DNA from: Crocinitomicaceae bacterium
GTDB taxonomy: Bacteria; Bacteroidota; Bacteroidia; Flavobacteriales_D; Crocinitomicaceae
Assembly (NCBI GenBank): GCA_016708105.1
Contig: JADJGJ010000001.1
Coordinates: 2,294,001 to 2,358,000, forward strand
Length of the DNA stretch: 64,000 bases
Direction: 5' to 3'
In this document: piece by piece, positions 36,495 to 46,293 of the stretch
How positions within the stretch are numbered: position 1 is the stretch's first letter
Layout: each line of letters begins with the position of its first letter
The notes under the pieces: generated by a model
Seen by the model: the letters and a program-made list of their open reading frames with translations, nothing else
Told to the model about the DNA's origin: nothing
The model's database searches: none
Program-made: the position numbers and the translations under genes

Positions 36495-37268
36495 TCAGGC
36501 TTTATGAAAATAAAAACTATTCGCCTGAGCCAGAGATGTCACAACCAAATCATTGATGCAGAGATGTGCAGGTAGGGTTGTTGAATAATAAATCAGTTCT
36601 GCGATGTCTTGTGCTGACATAGGCTGATATCCATTATAAACAGCGTTTGCTTTCTCTTTATCACCATGAAAACGAACTGTAGCGAACTCAGTATTAGCTG
36701 CACCCGGTGCAATTTGAGTCACTTTAATTCCATGCGGCAACAAATCAATGCGCATTCCTTTAGTGATAGCGTCTACTGCGTATTTTGAAGCACAATACAC
36801 ATTGCCATTAGCATACACTTCTTTACCTGCGGTAGAACCAATGTTAATGATGTGTCCATTTTTTCTGGCAACCATCAATGGCATAATTTCTTTTGAAACA
36901 TAAAGAAGACCTTTCACATTGGTGTCAATCATTTTTTCCCAATCTTCTGTATCGCCACTTTGAATTGGATCAAGACCACTGGCTAAGCCGGCATTATTAA
37001 CCAGCACATCAATTTTCCTCCATTCATCAGGCAGAGATGCAACTGCTTTTTTCACGGCAACCTGATCACGCACATCAAAATTCAGGATGATAACCTGAGT
37101 GTGAAATTCTTTCTCAATTTTTAACTTTAACTTTTCAAGACGATCAGCTCGTCGTCCGGTAATGATCAGTTTGTGACCTTCTTTTGCAAATCGCATCGCG
37201 GTTGCTTCTCCAAATCCCGACGTCGCGCCGGTAACTACTATTATTTTATGCATATCTTGATTTTGCAA
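36495..37268 (-). CDS. SDR-family NAD(P)-dependent oxidoreductase (YdfG-like)
   Basis: A 257-residue classical short-chain dehydrogenase. The cofactor motif is VTGATSGFGEATA, the structural motif NNAG is in VLVNNAGLASGLDP, and the catalytic set is INIGSTAG (Ser) with YCASK (Tyr and Lys). VTQIAPGAANTEF and the C-terminus resemble YdfG, which acts on 3-hydroxy acids such as L-allo-threonine and 3-hydroxypropionate. The exact substrate is inferred. An ATG five codons inside (MHKIIVVTG) is an equally possible start. It leads a tight unit with the HutD-like gene and ogt. Confidence 0.88.
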   Translation of the reverse strand: MQNQDMHKIIVVTGATSGFGEATAMRFAKEGHKLIITGRRADRLEKLKLKIEKEFHTQVIILNFDVRDQVAVKKAVASLPDEWRKIDVLVNNAGLASGLDPIQSGDTEDWEKMIDTNVKGLLYVSKEIMPLMVARKNGHIINIGSTAGKEVYANGNVYCASKYAVDAITKGMRIDLLPHGIKVTQIAPGAANTEFATVRFHGDKEKANAVYNGYQPMSAQDIAELIYYSTTLPAHLCINDLVVTSLAQANSFYFHKA

Positions 37269-37317
37269 GACTAAATTAATCAGATTTTTTTACAGCAAGA
37301 TGAATTTGTATTTGTAC

Positions 37318-37325
37318 TAACTTTG
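37318..37325 (+). promoter_or_regulatory. -7 promoter box TAACTTTG of the permease gene
   Basis: Exact TAnnTTTG ending 4 bp before the ATG at 37330, which implies a leaderless or nearly leaderless mRNA. No -33 TTG at the right distance. Confidence 0.45.
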
Positions 37326-37329
37326 TGTC

Positions 37330-38574
37330 ATGGAATTGTTGCTGAAGATACTATACACCGCCTTTGACCTTTTGCTGGAAATGGCACCGTATCTTTTGCT
37401 TGGATTTTTGTTTGCCGGTGTTTTAAATGTTCTGGTTAGTGCATCACGGTTGAGCAATTTTGTCGGTTCAAAAAAAGTTGTTTCATCCATTCGTGCTGCG
37501 CTTATTGGCATACCACTTCCTCTATGTTCTTGCGGTGTTATACCAACAGGTGTTTCTCTTTTCAGAAGCGGAGCAAGCAGAGGGGCTACTACTTCATTCT
37601 TGATTTCTACCCCACAAACAGGTGTTGATTCCATCACGTTAACTTGGTTTGCAATGGGTCCGGCATGGGCTATACTACGACCATTGGTTGCTTTGATTAC
37701 AGGTGTTGCAGGAGGTGTGACCACAGATATTTTAGTCACTGAGCCCCTACCCATATCTGCAGAGATCAGCACTTCAAAAAAGAAAAAAACATCAGCTTTC
37801 ATTCGTGTTTTCAAATATGCATTCGTTGATTTTCTGGCTGATATCTCAAGGCCATTATTAGCCGGAATTGCCCTTGCAGTTGCTATCACACTGCTTTTAC
37901 CGCCAACTGTTTTCACCACATATCTTGACTATCCACTGCTCAATATGCTGATCATTTTGCTTGCCAGTGTTCCGTTGTATGTGTGTGCTACCGGTTCTAT
38001 TCCGGTTGCTGTAGCATTGCTTGCTAGTGGTGTATCACCGGGTGCAATTCTGGTTTTTTTAATGGCTGGTCCGGCGACAAATGCTGCAACTATCACTGTT
38101 TTATGGAAAACTATTGGAAAAAAATCAACCATTATCTACCTTGTGACTATCGTTACGTTTGCTATATTTTTTGGTCTTTTGATAGATTATGTGTTGCCTG
38201 CTAATTGGTTTATTACAGATGCCATTGCAAATCATCAACACGCACATCAACACGACGATATCAGTTGGATTTCTCTAAGCTCGGCTATCTTGCTTAGCCT
38301 ATTTATTTTGTTTGCAGAAATTAAAAAAATAATTCCATCAAAATTTATTTCAAAATCAACCAGTATGTCTGATCAATATATCGTAGAAGGAATGACTTGC
38401 AATCACTGTAAATCATCCGTTGAAAAAGCTGTGTGCGCAATAGATGGTGTATCTAGCGCTAACGCAATTCCCGCAGAAAACAAACTCATCATTGAAGGTA
38501 AAATTGATGAAAAAAAATTGGAAGAAACCATTGACCAGCTTGGCTATCAATTCAAAGGAAAAATGACTTCCTGA
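37330..38574 (+). CDS. SO_0444-type Cu/Zn efflux permease with C-terminal HMA domain
   Basis: A 414-residue permease of the ArsP/DUF318 type. About eight to ten membrane helices are visible. Helices near residues 12-38, 185-205 and 210-235 frame the conserved IGIPLPLCSCGVIPTGVSLF (C66, C68) and the repeat-like CATGSIPVAVALLASGVSPG. A His-rich loop (NHQHAHQHDD) precedes the last helix. The C-terminal HMA domain has GMTCNHC with metal-binding C357 and C360. This architecture matches SO_0444-family Cu/Zn efflux transporters. Usually an ArsR-type regulator lies next to it; none is present here. Metal specificity is inferred. Confidence 0.85.
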   Translation: MELLLKILYTAFDLLLEMAPYLLLGFLFAGVLNVLVSASRLSNFVGSKKVVSSIRAALIGIPLPLCSCGVIPTGVSLFRSGASRGATTSFLISTPQTGVDSITLTWFAMGPAWAILRPLVALITGVAGGVTTDILVTEPLPISAEISTSKKKKTSAFIRVFKYAFVDFLADISRPLLAGIALAVAITLLLPPTVFTTYLDYPLLNMLIILLASVPLYVCATGSIPVAVALLASGVSPGAILVFLMAGPATNAATITVLWKTIGKKSTIIYLVTIVTFAIFFGLLIDYVLPANWFITDAIANHQHAHQHDDISWISLSSAILLSLFILFAEIKKIIPSKFISKSTSMSDQYIVEGMTCNHCKSSVEKAVCAIDGVSSANAIPAENKLIIEGKIDEKKLEETIDQLGYQFKGKMTS

Positions 38575-38671
38575 AGGTTGCCTTCCTTCGAATTTCTGCA
38601 CAACTAGTTTTAGTATAATAAAATTTCAGCGCTAATCAATTGTTTTAGATAGACTTCATTTAAAATTCTCA

Positions 38672-38702
38672 TTGCCTTTAGGTTAAAATATCCGTAATTT
38701 TG
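38672..38702 (+). promoter_or_regulatory. Promoter of the T9SS-secreted protein gene
   Basis: TTG (38672-38674), 20 bp, then TAATTTTG (38695-38702), an exact match to the Bacteroidota consensus, 45 bp before the ATG at 38747. Confidence 0.6.
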
Positions 38703-38746
38703 GCTTACTCATTTGTCATGCAAACTTTTTGATGTTGATGAAGTGA

Positions 38747-40984
38747 ATGAGAAAATCTATTTTGAAAAAGATGAAGAGGATAAAAACTGCACTATTATTT
38801 ATAATCTCTTTCGTTTTTTATTTGAGTGGCATCAGTCAAACTATGACTGAAAAAGTGAACAATTATAACACCTTCACGTCTACCACAACAGATATTACGA
38901 AAGAATTATTAAATCTTGTTCCGGAAGAATTTCACAATCATCCGGAATTTGGCATGCTACCTTATAATGCGCCATGTACAAATTGTATTGAGTTGATTCA
39001 TTTGCGTACTGATTCTACCCGCATGTTTGTAGAAAAAGGAAGTGAAGGAACTCAATTTTACAGTCAGGCATCATACGGCTACATTCACTATAAAGATGAA
39101 CAAGGATATCTAAGAACCTACGATCAACGCATGATGCCGGATGCACATCATCCAGGAAGATTTCTTTCACTTCATCAAGATTTTCCGATGATCATTGATA
39201 CAGAAAATAAACTGACTTCTTTTGTTCTACCTTCCGGAGAAATTATTTCAATGAACCGCAATCTAAAGCTCTATCATGACTCAGGTACAGGAACCATTAC
39301 ACAACTTGGCAACGCAAATTGGTCAGATTACACTGCCGGTGATGATGGTGTTTATATTAAAAATGCTTGGCCAGGTATTGATATTGAAATCAAATCAGGA
39401 CATGGAGAATTGAAAACCAGTTATATTCTGAATTCAAATCCAGGCTTTACTACCGGACATTTGGTCATTGAAGATGAATTTCAGGGAGGGTCTGATTACT
39501 CATTGGTGATGGATGAAATTTGGTCTGTTGAATCGGGTACAGGTGCACAAACAGGAACAGCAAAATATCTCAATACGAATGGTGAAGGCGTATATATTTC
39601 TGCCGCATTTGGTTATGATCATTCTGGTATCAGAGACAATTCAACCACTTTTGGATACAAAATAAATTCAAACAAATTACAAATTTATGTTCCTGAAACT
39701 TGGATGAACAATCCCGCTGTGCAATATCCATTGGTGATTGACCCTGTGGTAACTTCTTCTGCAACTTATACCGCAGGAGATATGAGATTCAGAATTAACG
39801 GCTCATTCTGCGGAGGACCGGGTGCTGATTGTGCTTACACGCTTTCTGTTCCAAGACCTGCCAATTCAACCTTAACAGCGGCAGACTTCAGTATTGTACA
39901 TGAAACGCTCGTAGGTTCTTGTTTTTTTTCTTGCTGGATGAGTGATGCCGGTTTTTACTTTCAAACTACTTGTGGAATTGACGGTTACTGGGGCTGCAAC
40001 GTAAACAATCCAGGAACCTGTACCGGAACCAACCTTGACTTTTCTGGATTGATTGCATGTCTTGGCCCGGCTTGCAATGGAAATGTTGACTTTACTATTT
40101 ACAATTCATACTGCTACTGCAATACAGGTGGTAATTGTGGTACAAGCTGCCAGCGCATCAACAACAATACTTGGATAGTCACACTAACCGGTAGTACCAT
40201 TGAGACATTAGGAAACACAGCTACAGGCAACGGCTCCCAAACATTAAATGATCCTGATTGCGTAGGTTCTTTTACTTTAGATCCAACTACTGCTAACGGA
40301 GTTCCCGGTTACACGTACACATGGAGCACAGGAGCAACAACACCAACAATTAGTGTGGGTGTTACACCTGCGGTTTACACATGTACGGTAACAGATGCTT
40401 GTGGAGTAAGTGTGCTTGCCACATTTAATATTGGTTGCCCTTTGCCTCTGCGCTTTGAAAATTTCACTGCGGCACAACAAAATCAAGAAATAATTATCAA
40501 TTGGAATACCTTGTCAGAGGCAGGAATACAAAAGATAAATCTTCAACGTGCTGGCGCTGATGGAGTTTATAAAACTATCGCCAGCTTTTTATCTGACGGA
40601 ACAGAGACAGGAAAAGAATATTCATTCACTGATTTGAATCCTTCTCAAGGCAATAATTATTATCGTCTGGTTGCTTATTTTGAAAGTGGTGAAAGCTCTA
40701 CAGAAGAACCCATTTCTGTTTTTTATAGCACAGAAAAATCCTTGTTAGTTGTTCCAAATCCGGCAACTGATGACGTGCGAATATCATTTGAATCTGTGTC
40801 TGGTCAAAGCTATACCATCATCATCTCAGATTCATTTGGACGAACTGTGAAAGAGTATCTGATCACGGCAAATGCCAACTCGACAGAAATTCTATTGGAT
40901 ATTTCAAGTTGGACAAAAGGAAACTATGTGATACAACTTAAAAGTCAAAGCAAAACTTTGTCTGAACGGCTGGTTGTATTTTGA
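38747..40984 (+). CDS. T9SS-secreted protein with C-terminal sorting domain
   Basis: A 745-residue secreted protein. A signal peptide (about residues 9-30; MKRIKTALLFIISFVFYLSG) follows one of two possible start codons. Residues 60-340 resemble the SBBP/DUF7948-type beta-rich domain (QLGNANWSDYTAGDDGVYIK, WPGIDIEIKSGHGELKTSYI). A Cys-rich region follows (about 350-490; CGIDGYWGCN, CYCNTGGNCGTSC), probably disulfide-bonded. Then comes an Ig-like part (TYTWSTGATTPTISVGVTPA). The last 75 residues form the type A T9SS sorting domain (VVPNPATDDVRISFES, WTKGNYVIQLKS, ERLVVF). It should be exported and attached to the cell surface or released. Function unknown. Confidence 0.88.
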   Translation: MRKSILKKMKRIKTALLFIISFVFYLSGISQTMTEKVNNYNTFTSTTTDITKELLNLVPEEFHNHPEFGMLPYNAPCTNCIELIHLRTDSTRMFVEKGSEGTQFYSQASYGYIHYKDEQGYLRTYDQRMMPDAHHPGRFLSLHQDFPMIIDTENKLTSFVLPSGEIISMNRNLKLYHDSGTGTITQLGNANWSDYTAGDDGVYIKNAWPGIDIEIKSGHGELKTSYILNSNPGFTTGHLVIEDEFQGGSDYSLVMDEIWSVESGTGAQTGTAKYLNTNGEGVYISAAFGYDHSGIRDNSTTFGYKINSNKLQIYVPETWMNNPAVQYPLVIDPVVTSSATYTAGDMRFRINGSFCGGPGADCAYTLSVPRPANSTLTAADFSIVHETLVGSCFFSCWMSDAGFYFQTTCGIDGYWGCNVNNPGTCTGTNLDFSGLIACLGPACNGNVDFTIYNSYCYCNTGGNCGTSCQRINNNTWIVTLTGSTIETLGNTATGNGSQTLNDPDCVGSFTLDPTTANGVPGYTYTWSTGATTPTISVGVTPAVYTCTVTDACGVSVLATFNIGCPLPLRFENFTAAQQNQEIIINWNTLSEAGIQKINLQRAGADGVYKTIASFLSDGTETGKEYSFTDLNPSQGNNYYRLVAYFESGESSTEEPISVFYSTEKSLLVVPNPATDDVRISFESVSGQSYTIIISDSFGRTVKEYLITANANSTEILLDISSWTKGNYVIQLKSQSKTLSERLVVF

Positions 40985-41090
40985 AATGTTTTGACTGGAT
41001 AGAATGTTAGTCTATTGGCTTCAAACCATTATTATTCTCGTACTAGAAAAGCGAACAAAGAATCAATTTCTACAGGCTAAAAAATAATGC

Positions 41091-41891
41091 CTACTCAGTA
41101 CATGCCATGTCCTCCGGCATAACAACAAAATCTTCCAAATAATTTCTTCTGTTCAGATATTTAGAATGACGTTGATATGATCTGCTTGGATAATAGATGA
41201 AGAAACAAGTTCCTCCTTTGATCCATTCAACTACCTGATTAAAATTTTCAAATGGCAAGGCAGGACAACCATATGATCTGCCTAAAGTACAGGCATTCTG
41301 ATCTAAAAACTCATACGTTGCATATTTTGCGGCATGAATAACCACCCCTCTGCTGCTTGCGTGAGAATTTGAATGCTCCATACCATCAATGCGAAGCGCC
41401 AAATCATACTTGCCGGTATACGTAGTTGTTGTCACATAAAAACCTAGACTACTTTGATGTGAGTTTTCTTCATTGGAAAAATGCCGCGCATAGAGTCCGC
41501 CGCTATTCACACCATGGGCGCACAATGAGCGATGAATGATTTTGTTTTTACAGAGATCAATGATATAAAGACGCTCTTCATTAGAAGGTTTAGAGAAATC
41601 AACCACGGTTAAAATATCCTTTCGGGGAAGTTCACCCCGTTTTTCCAGATTCCAATAACCCGTTAATCCTTGAAGAAAAGCTTCATAAGACAATGAGGTA
41701 TCATCAATTTCATGATATACCGTCTGCGCGTAATTTTCGAATTCCGTTTTCGCCCTTGTATAGATAGAATCCACATTCAGCAACTCTGAAACGTTTACTT
41801 CTTCCGCACGACCAGAAAAAGAAACCAGCGTTGTGACCAGCGAAACCAAAACGAAAAAAACGGGCGTTTTTTTACGTTTCCTTGCACACAT
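41091..41891 (-). CDS. Murein L,D-transpeptidase catalytic-domain protein (YkuD_2-like)
   Basis: A 266-residue exported protein. The N-terminus is basic and then hydrophobic (KTPVFFVLVSLVTTLVSFSG), a signal peptide or anchor. The C-terminal part follows the YkuD_2 pattern: DFSKPSNEERLYIIDLCKNK, CAHGVNSGG, RGVVIHAAKYATYEFLD with H186, and LGRSYGCPALP with S206 and catalytic C209. Such enzymes are related to L,D-transpeptidases that crosslink or trim peptidoglycan stems; activity of this subfamily is less well known. Divergent from prfC, with 215 bp between them. Confidence 0.85.
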   Translation of the reverse strand: MCARKRKKTPVFFVLVSLVTTLVSFSGRAEEVNVSELLNVDSIYTRAKTEFENYAQTVYHEIDDTSLSYEAFLQGLTGYWNLEKRGELPRKDILTVVDFSKPSNEERLYIIDLCKNKIIHRSLCAHGVNSGGLYARHFSNEENSHQSSLGFYVTTTTYTGKYDLALRIDGMEHSNSHASSRGVVIHAAKYATYEFLDQNACTLGRSYGCPALPFENFNQVVEWIKGGTCFFIYYPSRSYQRHSKYLNRRNYLEDFVVMPEDMACTE

Positions 41892-41916
41892 ATATCGTAA
41901 AAATATGAAAAGTGCC

Positions 41917-41924
41917 TATTTTTG
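41917..41924 (+). promoter_or_regulatory. -7 promoter box TATTTTTG upstream of prfC
   Basis: Exact TAnnTTTG in the 215-bp divergent region, 182 bp before the prfC ATG. No -33 box at the right distance. It would give a long 5' leader, so this call is weak. Confidence 0.25.
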
Positions 41925-42106
41925 CCGCCTTTAAGAATGTTAAGAAAGCTTAATTTTAGCCCATCAGGGAAATTTGCCTGATCAAAACCGATTCAAAACC
42001 AGACCAAAAAAACCTCAACAGATCACTTTAACAGGCGATTTAGGATAAATAAAAACGATAACAACTATACAAGCTGAATAAAAAGCGAGATAAATAAATT
42101 AGCTAC

Positions 42107-43702
42107 ATGAAATTTGATACAGAAATAGAAAAACGCAGAACCTTCGCCATTATCTCACACCCTGATGCAGGTAAAACCACGCTGACAGAGAAATTGCTGC
42201 TCTTTGGAGGCGCTATTCAAACTGCAGGTGCCGTAAAAAGTAACAAGATTAAAAAAACGGCTACTTCAGATTTTATGGAAATTGAAAAACAAAGAGGAAT
42301 TTCCGTAGCAACCTCTGTGATGGCATTTCAATACAATGGTAAACAAGTGAATATTCTGGATACTCCCGGTCACAAAGATTTTGCTGAAGACACCTATCGC
42401 ACCCTCACTGCTGTTGACAGCGTTATTCTGGTCATAGACTGTGCCAATGGTGTTGAAGCACAAACCGAACGATTAATGGAAGTATGCCGTATGCGCAAAA
42501 CTCCGGTAATTATTTTTATCAATAAGATGGACCGCGAGGGACGTGATCCATTTGACTTGTTGGATGAATTGGAAAACATGCTGAAAATTCGCGTACGTCC
42601 ACTTTCATGGCCTATTGGCATTGGCGCAACCTTTAAAGGAGTTTACAATATTTTCCGCAAAGAACTCAACCTGTTTGCTGCCAACAAAACTAAAATTGCA
42701 GAAGAAGTCATTTCCATTCAAGATGTGAAGAGTAATGAAATTGATCAATTGGTCGGTGAAGATGCTGCGGCTTTACTGCGTGAAGAACTCAAATTGATTG
42801 AAGGCGTGTATGATCCATTTGACAAAGCAAATTATTTGACCGGAGATTTAGCACCGGTATTTTTTGGAAGTGCAATTAATAATTTTGGTGTGAAAGAATT
42901 GCTTGAAGCCTTTCTTGAAGTTTCTCCATCGCCGCGCGGACGCGAAACTGACGCAGGTTTTATTGAGCCACAAAGAGAAGAATTCAGCGGATTTGTTTTT
43001 AAAATTCACGCCAATTTGGATCCTAAACATCGTGACCGTATTGCGTTCCTCAGAGTAGTGTCAGGCAAATTTGAGCGCAACAAATTTTATCACCATGTAA
43101 GACTGGACAAAAATTTCAAGTTCGCTAATCCAACCTCCTTTATGGCGCAAGACAAAAGCGTTATTGATGAAGCCTTTCCGGGTGATGTTGTTGGATTATA
43201 TGATACCGGAAGTTTTAAAATTGGTGATACCATGACTGAAACATCCAACTACTCTTTCAAAGGAATTCCCAGCTTTTCACCTGAAATATTCATGGAATTG
43301 GAAAACCGTGATCCACTGAAATCAAAACAACTTGAAAAAGGAATTGAGCAATTAACCGATGAAGGCGTTGCGCAATTATTCACACAACAACCCGGAAACA
43401 GAAAGATTGTTGGCACTGTAGGTCAGCTTCAGTTTGAAGTAATCAAATACCGACTTGAGCATGAATATGGCGCAACTTGCGAATTCACACCAAAGCGATT
43501 TTACAAAGCTTGTTGGATGACCACAACGAATCAACAACAACTAGATCAATTCATTCGTGCAAAAACTATTTACATAGCACAAGATAAAGACAAGAACCCC
43601 GTATTTCTTGCGGAAACTCCTTTCCTTCTGCAAATGGCACAGCAAGACTACAAGGACATCACGTTCCATTTTACCTCAGATTTTAAAGTGGGGAAAAATT
43701 GA
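42107..43702 (+). CDS. prfC: Peptide chain release factor 3
   Basis: A 531-residue translational GTPase that recycles RF1/RF2 from the ribosome. The G domain has G1 HPDAGKTT (18-25), the switch region [19 protein letters not shown]3 DTPGH (85-89) and G4 NKMD (139-142). The RF3-specific C-terminal part includes [40 protein letters not shown] and [20 protein letters not shown]. The length is that of typical RF3, and the absence of an EF-G domain IV region supports RF3 over EF-G. The gene stands alone on the plus strand. Confidence 0.96.
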   Translation: MKFDTEIEKRRTFAIISHPDAGKTTLTEKLLLFGGAIQTAGAVKSNKIKKTATSDFMEIEKQRGISVATSVMAFQYNGKQVNILDTPGHKDFAEDTYRTLTAVDSVILVIDCANGVEAQTERLMEVCRMRKTPVIIFINKMDREGRDPFDLLDELENMLKIRVRPLSWPIGIGATFKGVYNIFRKELNLFAANKTKIAEEVISIQDVKSNEIDQLVGEDAAALLREELKLIEGVYDPFDKANYLTGDLAPVFFGSAINNFGVKELLEAFLEVSPSPRGRETDAGFIEPQREEFSGFVFKIHANLDPKHRDRIAFLRVVSGKFERNKFYHHVRLDKNFKFANPTSFMAQDKSVIDEAFPGDVVGLYDTGSFKIGDTMTETSNYSFKGIPSFSPEIFMELENRDPLKSKQLEKGIEQLTDEGVAQLFTQQPGNRKIVGTVGQLQFEVIKYRLEHEYGATCEFTPKRFYKACWMTTTNQQQLDQFIRAKTIYIAQDKDKNPVFLAETPFLLQMAQQDYKDITFHFTSDFKVGKN

Positions 43703-43806
43703 TTAGGGAGCGAGCATTTTTTTAAATGAGAACCAGATTAGCCCATTGCAACATCTTTAAGAATGTTTCATTGGAGCACTTTAATAACAGGCAACTTTCA
43801 GCTTGC

Positions 43807-44433
43807 TTATTGAGGTAAACTCAATTTTTTAGCAGAAAGGAAAACTATACCAGTAGTCAAAACAAAAAATGAATACATGACAATTTCATGAAGAACAATA
43901 ATTTGAATATTCATGAATACCTCAGGATTCAGAAGTACCAAATTGTGCATGACGATAAAAGCCGCAAAAACAAAAAAAGTCCCTTGCCAAATCTTTACAG
44001 TTTTTGTGATTGTGTGTAGTGAAATTATAAATAGTGCAGTAGAAATTACACGTGACAGAGAACCAAGATTAAAATACTCTGGAAACGGAATTGGGTGATT
44101 GATGACCCACATTGTAACGCTTGCAGCAAGTATGCTTAAAACCACACTCAATATTGAACTAACCTGTGCTTTGAACAAGAAAAATAACACCGCAAAACCA
44201 ATAATCTGAGGCACAATCCCAAAGATTTTTTTAACTAAATTAAATTGGTTCATTTTATCAAAATCACTGTTAATCTCATTCAACAATTCAGGCGAATAAT
44301 TATTTGATTTCATTTCATCAATTATCGTTTCACACGTGCTGATCATAAATTGTCTTCCTAATTCATCATATACCAGAACCGAGCTTGAGAGGATAATTGA
44401 AATTATCAGAAAAGATTTATGAAATTTGGACAT
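43807..44433 (-). CDS. Hypothetical multi-pass membrane protein
   Basis: A 208-residue protein with about five membrane helices: residues 7-22 (FLIISIILSSSVLVYDELG), 70-88 (FGIVPQIIGFAVLFFLFKAQ), 91-108 (VLSILAASVTMWVINH), 145-165 (IWQGTFFVFAAFIVMHNLVL), and 178-197 (VLHEIVMYSFFVLTTGIVFL). The loop between helices 1 and 2 is charged. No family is recognised. A -7 box CAAAGGTA (44465-44472, TACCTTTG on the minus strand) lies 31 bp upstream. Confidence 0.65.
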   Translation of the reverse strand: MSKFHKSFLIISIILSSSVLVYDELGRQFMISTCETIIDEMKSNNYSPELLNEINSDFDKMNQFNLVKKIFGIVPQIIGFAVLFFLFKAQVSSILSVVLSILAASVTMWVINHPIPFPEYFNLGSLSRVISTALFIISLHTITKTVKIWQGTFFVFAAFIVMHNLVLLNPEVFMNIQIIVLHEIVMYSFFVLTTGIVFLSAKKLSLPQ

Positions 44434-44528
44434 TGGTATTAAGAGTAGTTGAAAACATCTGACGCAAAGGTAATCGGTAAAGGCAATATCAGGTATATAA
44501 ATTTAAATTAACTGTCTTCGATTCCCAC

Positions 44529-44564
44529 CAAAAAAAAAACGAGACCCATTTAGAATCTCGTTTT
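44529..44564 (-). terminator. Rho-independent terminator of tRNA-Ser
   Basis: On the minus strand, AAAACGAGA pairs with TCTCGTTTT around an 11-nt loop, followed by a run of T residues (A run at 44531-44539 on the plus strand). It lies 6 bp beyond the tRNA 3' end. Confidence 0.85.
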
Positions 44565-44569
44565 CAATC

Positions 44570-44655
44570 TGGCGGAGAAAGAGGGATTCGAACCCCCGGA
44601 CCTTTCAGTCAACAGTTTTCAAGACTGCCGCATTCGACCGCTCTGCCATTTCTCC
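44570..44655 (-). tRNA. tRNA-Ser (anticodon UGA)
   Basis: An 86-nt tRNA with an encoded CCA end. The acceptor stem GGAGAAA pairs with TTTCTCC, followed by G and CCA. The D-arm is GCAGAGCGGTCGAATGC. The anticodon loop is CTTGAAA with anticodon TGA. A long variable arm (TTGACTGAAAGGTCCGG region) marks a class II tRNA, and the T-arm has GGGGGTTCGAATCCC. All these features fit serine. No intron and no overlap with a coding gene. Confidence 0.97.
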
Positions 44656-44829
44656 GCTGCAAAAGTAGCTATATTTTCTTATAAACAAATTTTTTGAAGA
44701 AATTTTGGATAAAGTTGAATTTGGGATCACTCGCCCTCCCCCCCAAACTAACCAATTACTACCTCTGAATCAATTCACCCAATGCATTGGTGCAGTTTTT
44801 GTACCTTTACAGAGTAAATTATTTTTTTT

Positions 44830-46272
44830 ATGGTTCGACTTCTGACCATTTTTGCCTTAACGTGGACACTTTATGCTGCGGCCGTACCGCAAGCATTTTT
44901 CAATTATAAAATTTATTATACGCCTGAACAGCAACCTTATGTTGTGACCAGTCTGCAATTTTCAGCAGGAACATTGAAATATAAAAATGAAGGTAACGGA
45001 CTTATGGCTCAGCTAGAAATTACGCAAATTTTCAGATGGAAAGACAGCGTGGTTTTTGTTGATAAATACTTGCTCTCGTCTCCTCTGATGGCTGATTCTA
45101 TTGTTGAAGACTTTTATGATGTGCAGCATTACGGCATTGGTCCCGGTATTTATAATTATGAATTGATATTGAAAGATGTAATCTCAGGTCAAACCGTAAG
45201 TGGTCAGCAATCTATCATCATCAATGAGTATAAAAAGGACGATGTTTTTATTTCAGATGTAGAATTCATTGAAGATGCTCGCAAAACTGAAGCAACGGGC
45301 AATTTTGTGCGCAACGGAATTTTTATGTTACCGTACCTTACCAATTATTTTCCGCCTGAAATAAATAAAATTGCATTCTATTTTGAAGTGTATAATGCAA
45401 ACTTGCTTGGAGAAGATACTGACTATCTATTGACATACAGCATTAATGGTTTCACAACAGGTAAACCGGTTGACGGAATTTTTAAAGTGCAACGCCAGAA
45501 AACTCAAACCATTGCTCCTGTAATTGGTTATTTACCTATTGATGCCTTGCCTTCCGGTGAGTATGATCTGGTGATTAATTTGGTAGATAAAAATAATGAT
45601 ACCCTACTTTCAAAAAACGTGTTCTTTCAGCGGCGAAATGATCAACAAGATTTAGCTGACCTCTCACTTGAAACCATACAAATAGATCCAACCTTTTTGA
45701 ATGATATACCTTGGGATTCGGTTCCGTATTTTTTAGGTAGCATCATGCCAATTTCACCAAACTACGAATATGAGAGCATCAGAAAATTATTGAAGAGTAC
45801 AGACACCACGCTGATGCAAAAATATTTTTACGCTTTTTGGTTTACTACCAGTCCAAACGACACATATTTTGCATGGCTTAAATACAAAGAGCAAGTCTAT
45901 TATTGTCAGCGCGCTTTTGGTACACAGATCAAAGCGGGATATGAAACTGACCGCGGCAGAGTTTATCTCAAATACGGGGCACCTGATGTAGTGATGGACA
46001 GACCAAATGAACCAAGTGCTTACCCTTATCAAATTTGGCAATATTACCGAATTGGTCAGCGCTCAAATATCCGATTTGTATTCTATAATCCTGATCTGGT
46101 TACCAATGATTATCCATTACTGCATTCTGAAATGCAGGGCGAACTTCAGAACTACCGCTGGGAACATGACCTTCATAAAAGAGATTCACCTTTCACTAAC
46201 GTGGATGATCCAAACGACGGAAATTATCTGCATTACGGCGGAAACAGCAATACGTATTACATAAATCCTTAG
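44830..46272 (+). CDS. GWxTD-domain protein
   Basis: A 480-residue exported protein of the GWxTD family, common in Bacteroidota. The N-terminus (MVRLLTIFALTWTLYAAAVP) is a short signal peptide. The body is beta-rich (FRWKDSVVFVDKYLLSSPLM, YNYELILKDVISGQTVSGQQ). The family motif lies at YETDRGRVYLKYGAPDVV, followed by YPYQIWQYY and NIRFVFYNPDLVTNDYPLLH. The function of the family is unknown; some members occur near extracellular matrix or motility genes. A glycosyltransferase gene follows 21 bp later on the same strand. Confidence 0.85.
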   Translation: MVRLLTIFALTWTLYAAAVPQAFFNYKIYYTPEQQPYVVTSLQFSAGTLKYKNEGNGLMAQLEITQIFRWKDSVVFVDKYLLSSPLMADSIVEDFYDVQHYGIGPGIYNYELILKDVISGQTVSGQQSIIINEYKKDDVFISDVEFIEDARKTEATGNFVRNGIFMLPYLTNYFPPEINKIAFYFEVYNANLLGEDTDYLLTYSINGFTTGKPVDGIFKVQRQKTQTIAPVIGYLPIDALPSGEYDLVINLVDKNNDTLLSKNVFFQRRNDQQDLADLSLETIQIDPTFLNDIPWDSVPYFLGSIMPISPNYEYESIRKLLKSTDTTLMQKYFYAFWFTTSPNDTYFAWLKYKEQVYYCQRAFGTQIKAGYETDRGRVYLKYGAPDVVMDRPNEPSAYPYQIWQYYRIGQRSNIRFVFYNPDLVTNDYPLLHSEMQGELQNYRWEHDLHKRDSPFTNVDDPNDGNYLHYGGNSNTYYINP

Positions 46273-46293
46273 TATGTTTGCTGAGGATTGTTT

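Larger units (their letters stand above)
44434..44829. other. 396-bp intergenic region holding tRNA-Ser and its terminator
   Basis: The stretch contains the -7 box of the minus-strand membrane protein, the tRNA terminator (44529-44564), tRNA-Ser (44570-44655) and about 170 bp of leader before the plus-strand GWxTD gene. Apart from a near-consensus TACCTTTA (44800-44807) nothing else is recognised. Confidence 0.6.
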
